Assembly: GCF_905397435.1 (NCBI RefSeq)
Contig: NZ_CAJPVI010000014.1
Coordinates: 97,509-161,508 of the forward strand
Reading direction: 5' to 3'
DNA: 64,000 nt
DNA from: Cupriavidus numazuensis
Lineage (GTDB): Bacteria > Pseudomonadota > Gammaproteobacteria > Burkholderiales > Burkholderiaceae
A program made the position numbers and the translations under genes. Below the pieces are notes generated by a model. It saw only the letters and a list, made by a program, of their open reading frames with translations, was not told the DNA's origin and did not search any database. Shown piece after piece: positions 59,710-64,000 of this stretch. Numbering within the stretch: the stretch's first letter is position 1; each line of letters opens with the position of its first letter.

Positions 59710-61374
59710 CTACTCTGCGGCAAGCTGTTCGCGCATGCGACGGGCTTCGTCGCGCAGGAACTGCTGGTAATCGTCCAGATCCCCGTCGAATGGCTCGACG
59801 CCGCCCTTGGTAACCAGCCAGAACTCGTCACATACGGCGCGCAGCAGGGCCCGGTCGTGACTGACCAGCATCACTGTGCCTTCGAATTCGTTGAGCGCCA
59901 TGCCTAGCGCTTCGCGTGTGGCCAGGTCGAGGTGGTTGGTAGGCTCGTCGAGCAGCAGCAGGTTGGGGCGCTGCCACACGATCATGCACAACACGAGCCG
60001 CGCCTTTTCGCCGCCGCTCATCGTGCTGACCGCCTGATGGACCATGTCGCCACTGAAGTTGAAGGTGCCAAGGAAGGTGCGAAGGGATTGTTCGGTGCCA
60101 CTCTGGCCCGGGGCTCGCATGTGCGCCGGCGTGTCCTTGGCAAGGCGGATCATGTGCTCCATCGGCGTGTCCAGCGGGCGCAGCACGTCGAGTTCCTGCT
60201 GTGCGAAGTAGCCAATGTTCAAGCCTTTGCCTTCGCTGATTTCGCCGGCAATTGGCGCCAGCGCGTGCGCCACCGTCTTCACCAGCGTGGACTTGCCCTG
60301 GCCGTTGGCACCGAGAATGCCGATGCGCTGCCCGGCCAGCACGGAACGGTTGATGCCCCGCACGATGACCGTGGGCGGCGTGCCCGGCAGTGCGCCGGTC
60401 GGCGCCGGGTAGCCGAAGCTCGCGTCCAGCATCGACAACAGCGGGTTCGGAACGTTGAGCGGCTCCTTGAACTCGAAGTTGAACTCTGCGTCGGCAAGCA
60501 CCGGTGCGATCTTCTCCATGCGTTCGAGCGCCTTGACCCGGCTCTGCGCCTGTTTCGCCTTCGAGGCCTTGGCCTTGAAACGGTCGATGAATTTCTGCAG
60601 GTGGGCGATCTTGTCCGCCTGCCTGGCCATCGCGGCCTGCTGCAAGAGGAGTTGCTCCGCGCGCATGTCTTCGAACTTGCTGTAGTTGCCGCCATAGCGC
60701 ACGAGCTTGGCGTTGTCGACGTGCACCGTCACCTGCGTTACCCCGTCGAGGAATTCGCGGTCGTGGCTGATCACTACCAGGGTTCCTGGATAGCGCTTGA
60801 GCCAGGCTTCCAGCCAGACCAGCGCGTCGAGGTCGAGGTGATTGGTCGGTTCGTCGAGCAGCAACAGGTCGGACGGGCACATGAGCGCGCGCGCCAGTTG
60901 CAGTCGCATGCGCCAGCCGCCGGAGAAACTGTTGACCGGCTGGCTAAGCTGCGCAGTACTGAAGCCAAGGCCCAGGATCAGCGCCTGGGCACGTGCGGGG
61001 GCATCGTGTGCGCCGGCGTCGTGCAGGGCCATGTAGGCATGCGCCATGCGCATGCCGTCGTCGCTGGCCTCGGCGGCGGCGACTTCTGCCTGCGCGGCCA
61101 ACAGCACGGTGTCACCCTCGACGACGAAGTCGGTCGCGCTCTGCTCGGTCTCCGGCATCTCCTGCGCGACCTGGCCCATTTTCCATGCGGCGGGAATCGA
61201 GAACTCGCCGCTGTCTTCGTGCAGCGTGCCGTTGAGAAGGCCGAAGAAGGACGACTTGCCGGCGCCATTACGGCCGACAAGACCGATCTTTTCGCCGGGG
61301 TTGAAAGTGACGGACGCGCGGTCGAGTACGACATTGACGCCACGACGCAGCGTGACATTACGGACGGAAATCAT
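59710..61374 (-). CDS. ABC-F family ATPase (YheS/Uup-like)
   Basis: This is a 554-residue duplicated ABC ATPase with no membrane domain. Both halves have Walker A (GLVGRNGAGKSS near residue 32-43; GILGANGQGKST near 345), signature (FSGGWRMRLQLARA; MSGGEKARLVLCM) and Walker B (LLLLDEPTNHLDL in both). The linker between the halves has the ABC-F helical region. Family members act on the ribosome. It ends at DYQQFLRDEARRMREQLAAE, shorter than YheS, which has an extra C-terminal coiled region; about 550 residues is normal for EttA/YbiT-like ABC-F proteins. Its end faces the enoyl-CoA hydratase fragment 130 bases away. Confidence 0.92.
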   Translation of the reverse strand: MISVRNVTLRRGVNVVLDRASVTFNPGEKIGLVGRNGAGKSSFFGLLNGTLHEDSGEFSIPAAWKMGQVAQEMPETEQSATDFVVEGDTVLLAAQAEVAAAEASDDGMRMAHAYMALHDAGAHDAPARAQALILGLGFSTAQLSQPVNSFSGGWRMRLQLARALMCPSDLLLLDEPTNHLDLDALVWLEAWLKRYPGTLVVISHDREFLDGVTQVTVHVDNAKLVRYGGNYSKFEDMRAEQLLLQQAAMARQADKIAHLQKFIDRFKAKASKAKQAQSRVKALERMEKIAPVLADAEFNFEFKEPLNVPNPLLSMLDASFGYPAPTGALPGTPPTVIVRGINRSVLAGQRIGILGANGQGKSTLVKTVAHALAPIAGEISEGKGLNIGYFAQQELDVLRPLDTPMEHMIRLAKDTPAHMRAPGQSGTEQSLRTFLGTFNFSGDMVHQAVSTMSGGEKARLVLCMIVWQRPNLLLLDEPTNHLDLATREALGMALNEFEGTVMLVSHDRALLRAVCDEFWLVTKGGVEPFDGDLDDYQQFLRDEARRMREQLAAE

Positions 61375-61647
61375 AGAGGGCTACTTCGGGGAGGATTGGC
61401 ATGATAGCCGAACGGACGTGCAGGGCTGTCGCTTTTCTGGCTGCACGCGTGTGGGCTCTGGGGTGCCCATCGGTCACAAATGAAGGCAGCCCCCGGCGCA
61501 ACTGGCGTTCCGGCTGCGGGGCTAGCGAACATAGTGGTGAATGACGGCTCCTTAACGTGCGCCGAGCATGCTTTCACCTCTACGGGCACTACGCGAATGC
61601 GAAGGATTGGGGGGGAGCATTGATCGAAGAGCCAAAAGATTGAACGA

Positions 61648-62376
61648 TCAATGCCTGACTGCCCTTTCCACCACGCCATGGTTGGCCGATTTCAGGGCGA
61701 ACCGATGAAGGCACGCGCCTGTGAGGAAGTAGCCGTGCAACTCGTAAGCGAACCGGTTGAGCTTGCCAATGACGACCTTGTTGCCGCGGCTCAGCGCGTT
61801 GTAGCCCAGGACTGCCGGAATGGCCACGGCCAGCCCGAAAGCCGTCATGATCAGCGCCTCGCCAACCGGACCCGCCACCTTGTCGACGGTCGGTATGCCC
61901 GAGGTACCGATGCCGATGAGCGCGTGGTAGATCCCCCAAACCGTACCGAACAGACCAACGAACGGTGCGGTGGAACCGACAGAGGCCAGGATTGCAAGGC
62001 CTGATTGCATGCGGGCCACGATCTCTTCGATCGAAATCTTCATCGTGCGCGTCAGCCAGTCCGAGAGATCCATCCGGGAATGCAACGGCTGCTGGCTTGC
62101 CGGTCGATACTGCATGGCCCCGCGCCCAGCCAGAGCCAACGCGCGGAACGGGTTGCCGTCATTGACACCAAGCGTGGCCAGGGCGTAGTCGAAGTTGTCG
62201 GAACGCCAGAAGCGGGTTTCCGCCCCAAGCGCCATCCTCCTGAGGCGAAACAGATCCACCAGCTTGCTGAGAATGACGATCCACGACAGCACAGACATGA
62301 CGAGCAGGACGACCGCCGCTGACCGGATGACGAAGTCGCCTTGCGACCATAGGTGTGAGAGTCCAACGTCGTGCAT
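61648..62376 (-). CDS. exbB: ExbB/TolQ-family proton channel protein
   Basis: This is a 242-residue inner-membrane protein with three membrane segments (about residues 15-37, 130-152, 170-192). The conserved block VGSTAPFVGLFGTVWGIYHALIGI and GEALIMTAFGLAVAIPAVLGYNAL are the proton-channel helices of ExbB/TolQ/MotA. In the usual system ExbB works with ExbD and TonB to power outer-membrane receptors. No exbD or tonB gene lies within the window; the 273 bases downstream have no coding sign. A Fur-like site lies about 250 bases upstream, fitting iron control. Confidence 0.87.
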   Translation of the reverse strand: MHDVGLSHLWSQGDFVIRSAAVVLLVMSVLSWIVILSKLVDLFRLRRMALGAETRFWRSDNFDYALATLGVNDGNPFRALALAGRGAMQYRPASQQPLHSRMDLSDWLTRTMKISIEEIVARMQSGLAILASVGSTAPFVGLFGTVWGIYHALIGIGTSGIPTVDKVAGPVGEALIMTAFGLAVAIPAVLGYNALSRGNKVVIGKLNRFAYELHGYFLTGACLHRFALKSANHGVVERAVRH

Positions 62377-62625
62377 GATGGCTCCTGGCCGCAGTGTCAG
62401 GGGATACCTACCGTTGGGATCGGTCCGCAGAATCTTCCGGCGGTCTGGAAACGAACCGTGGTTCAGCGTTGCCTTGCCGTGGGAAATTCACCACCTCTGG
62501 ATAGCGTCCGAGCAGCACAGGGAGGGCGAAACAGCAAGGGTGACGCAGGCCGTGGCTTGCATCCCGGCGCGTGGATTTCGGGCAGACATCGCTGCGCCTA
62601 AGTCTAGTGGATAGCGACGTCACTT

Positions 62626-62644
62626 GCAGATGATTATCATGCTC
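62626..62644. promoter_or_regulatory. Fur-like site
   Basis: The core ATGATTATCAT (62630-62640) equals the reverse complement of the central 11 bases of the Fur consensus (ATGATAATCAT). It lies about 250 bases before exbB and 303 before the sigma-factor start, so it may control either or both. Confidence 0.55.
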
Positions 62645-62891
62645 ATTTACGCCATCGGCATGGCATGGGCGTGTGGCACGGACCTGGTCACCTCGCCCCG
62701 CGCTGCGTAGTCATCGACCCCGTGTGATCAATTCGCCATGTGTCGGCACGGCGCTTCCGGACACAAGACTGTCGGTTTAACCGCACATCCTGTGGGCCCG
62801 CGCAATCCCCGGACTTTGTCCGTTGCTTAAGCGCAGCCGTTACCAATTTGTTTTCCGCCTTACTCCGAATGTCTCGTCATTTCGTGGCATC

Positions 62892-62914
62892 ATTACGAAT
62901 GATTCGCATTTGCA
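62892..62914. promoter_or_regulatory. weaker Fur-like site before sigma-factor gene
   Basis: AATGATTCGCATT (62898-62910) carries AATG/CATT inverted ends and keeps 8 of 11 core Fur positions. It lies 37-49 bases before the chosen ATG, a good place for repression of the sigma factor by iron. Confidence 0.4.
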
Positions 62915-62946
62915 TTGTTATCCAGCTGCCACGGAGACTCAGTAAC

Positions 62947-63468
62947 ATGTCCAGCGCCCCCGCCTTGTCGCTTGTCGCAACCTTTGTCGACAATCGGGCC
63001 CAACTCCGTCGGCTTGCCCAAAGCATCGTACGCAACGCTGAAACGGCAGACGATATTCTTCAGGACGCATGGTTGCGGTTGGCGGATGGCGAGCGCATTC
63101 GTGACGTGCAGCGGCCCGTCAGCTATTGCTGCCAGGTCGTACGCAATCTGGCTCTCGACCACTGCCGGCGCCAGGCGCTCGAGGCGACCTACCGGACCTA
63201 CGACATCGAGGTCGAATCGCTCGAGGTGCCGGCAGCCGCCACCCCGCACAAGACATTGCGCGATCTCGGCGTGCTCCAGGCCATCGAGTGCGCGCTTTCC
63301 AAATTGCCTGAGCGCACGCGCAGGGTGCATGAGCTGTATCGCATCCAGGGTCTGACGCAACGTCAGATCGCCGAACATATGGACTGCGCACTAGGCCTTG
63401 TCAACGGGCTGCTCGCCGATGCGGCGCGAGCGATCGAGTCGTGCCGTCACCTGATGCACGACGATTGA
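62947..63468 (+). CDS. FecI-type ECF sigma factor
   Basis: This is a 173-residue extracytoplasmic-function sigma factor: region 2 (about residues 12-80: AETADDILQDAWLRLADG, RPVSYCCQVVRNLALDHCRR) and region 4 (about 115-165: ALSKLPERTRRVHELYRIQGLTQRQIAEHMDCALGLVNGLLADA). These match iron-starvation sigma factors of the FecI/PvdS group. GGAG lies 9 bases before the ATG at 62947; a longer in-frame reading to 62740 is not supported. A DUF4880-only protein is encoded 137 bases downstream, where FecR would normally be. Confidence 0.9.
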   Translation: MSSAPALSLVATFVDNRAQLRRLAQSIVRNAETADDILQDAWLRLADGERIRDVQRPVSYCCQVVRNLALDHCRRQALEATYRTYDIEVESLEVPAAATPHKTLRDLGVLQAIECALSKLPERTRRVHELYRIQGLTQRQIAEHMDCALGLVNGLLADAARAIESCRHLMHDD

Positions 63469-63605
63469 TGACGCTGGTAGGCATTGCCGGACACTCCTGT
63501 AATACGTTGTAGTACGTGGCGTCAGGCAAACCATGAAATTGCATCGAGTTTCATATTGTCTTATGTCAGAATTAAGCGTCGTTTCAATCGAAGGAAATTG
63601 CACGC

Positions 63606-63848
63606 ATGACAGTAGACCGACACGACGCGGTCTGGGACGCCGCCTGGAACTGGGTACAACGCGAGCACGATCACGAGCATTTTGACGATGCGTCGCGTGC
63701 GGCGCTGACAAGCTGGCTCGTTGAGAACGCCGCGCATCGCGAGGCCTATGAAAAGGCCGCCCGTCTGTGGATGCTTGCCGGATTGGTTCCCCCCGCCAGC
63801 GATCTCGACGACGCGCCTTCCCCTGGGTCGTCGCCAGACTTGCACTAA
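63606..63848 (+). CDS. DUF4880-only small protein (FecR N-terminal-like)
   Basis: This is an 80-residue protein. AVWDAAWNWVQREHD, ALTSWLVENAAHREAYEKAARLW and MLAGLV match the N-terminal DUF4880 domain of FecR anti-sigma regulators. The membrane helix and periplasmic sensor part of FecR are absent. It is followed by a strong terminator, so the short length looks real rather than a frameshift. It may directly modulate the sigma factor encoded upstream. Confidence 0.75.
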   Translation: MTVDRHDAVWDAAWNWVQREHDHEHFDDASRAALTSWLVENAAHREAYEKAARLWMLAGLVPPASDLDDAPSPGSSPDLH

Positions 63849-63866
63849 CGCTTCGCCAAACAAGCC

Positions 63867-63889
63867 GCCTCTGTATGAGGCTTTTTTTT
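63867..63889 (+). terminator. intrinsic terminator after DUF4880 gene
   Basis: GCCTC - N5 - GAGGC stem followed by eight T residues (63882-63889), 18 bases after the stop of the small DUF4880 gene. It defines the end of the sigma-factor operon. Confidence 0.85.
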
Positions 63890-63928
63890 GGTTCTTCGCC
63901 GAATTGCGTGACCGCTTAGAAACAAAAA

Positions 63929-63998
63929 GGGCCAACCGCCCACCGCTGTTATCTTGGAGTTGCGACACAACAAGAATCAGGAAGGTGGAGGTTGGCCC
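63929..63998. repeat. inverted repeat at right edge
   Basis: GGGCCAACCGCCCACC (63929-63944) faces GGTGGAGGTTGGCCC (63984-63998); the outer GGGCCAACC / GGTTGGCCC arms pair perfectly. This could be the end of an insertion sequence or a hairpin; the window stops two bases further, so I cannot tell. Confidence 0.5.
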
Positions 63999-64000
63999 CA

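Larger units (their letters stand above)
62377..62946. other. regulatory gap between exbB and sigma factor genes
   Basis: The 570 bases between two divergent iron-related genes hold two Fur-like sites (listed separately). Frames open here on the + strand, including an in-frame extension of the sigma gene to 62740, look like chance readings. No other gene is recognised. Confidence 0.4.

Noticed and set aside
63561..63968. minus-strand frame as a transposase at the right edge
   Set aside because: The frame runs across the terminator and the DUF4880 gene and shows no transposase motif; only the inverted repeat remains as a hint of a mobile element.

Overview
The window (about 64 kb, high GC) looks like accessory DNA from a Cupriavidus/Ralstonia-type betaproteobacterium (Burkholderiales). 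This is an inference from gene content: Bug/TctC-type binding proteins, several LysR regulators, DUF485 plus ActP-type symporter pairs, Gram-negative porins beside aromatic catabolic genes, and a FecI-type sigma factor. I saw no rRNA, tRNA, CRISPR array or intact transposase. The content fits a catabolic region of a second chromosome or megaplasmid.

Left part (1-9.8 kb): the end of a Bug-type binding-protein gene and a D-aminoacylase-family amidohydrolase; a LysR regulator divergent from a dienelactone-hydrolase-like enzyme, followed by a two-subunit molybdenum hydroxylase and a c-type cytochrome; a small soluble PilJ/chemoreceptor-like protein; and hchA. From 10.4 to 24.5 kb lies an acid-catabolism cluster beside a MalT-like (LAL) regulator: quinone oxidoreductase, two paralogous DUF485-ActP pairs, acyl-CoA synthetase, SDR dehydrogenase, APH-fold kinase, cytochrome b561 and a nitronate-monooxygenase-like flavoprotein. 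The combination resembles the levulinate (lva) gene set but has no acyl-CoA dehydrogenase.

Middle part (24.6-50.2 kb): a LysR gene and a porin, then a GntR-controlled catabolic locus. A palindrome around TTCGAA occurs in front of the GntR gene, in front of a seven-gene translationally coupled operon (CoA ligase, citryl-CoA-lyase-like enzyme, two YciI proteins, maleylacetate reductase, beta-hydroxyacid dehydrogenase, GMC oxidoreductase), and again in front of an amidohydrolase plus intradiol dioxygenase pair. This is the best candidate for an undescribed pathway. Isochorismatase-like and pirin genes and two LysR genes follow. A second aromatic operon then runs on the + strand: FAH-family hydrolase, extradiol dioxygenase, FAD hydroxylase, porin, Bug protein, PDR-type reductase, Rieske oxygenase and fumarylacetoacetase.

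Right part (50.2-64 kb): gene decay and low coding density. There are remnants of an acyl-CoA carboxylase operon (one subunit with a large internal deletion), TctB, a universal stress protein, an acyl-CoA dehydrogenase and an enoyl-CoA hydratase. Between them are an LRAT-like protein, two lipoproteins (one apparently chimeric), an intact UspA protein, and an intact pair of a thiolase-fold protein lacking the usual nucleophilic cysteine and a DUF35 protein. The window ends with an ABC-F ATPase, an orphan ExbB, and a FecI-type sigma factor with an 80-residue DUF4880-only partner near Fur-like sites.
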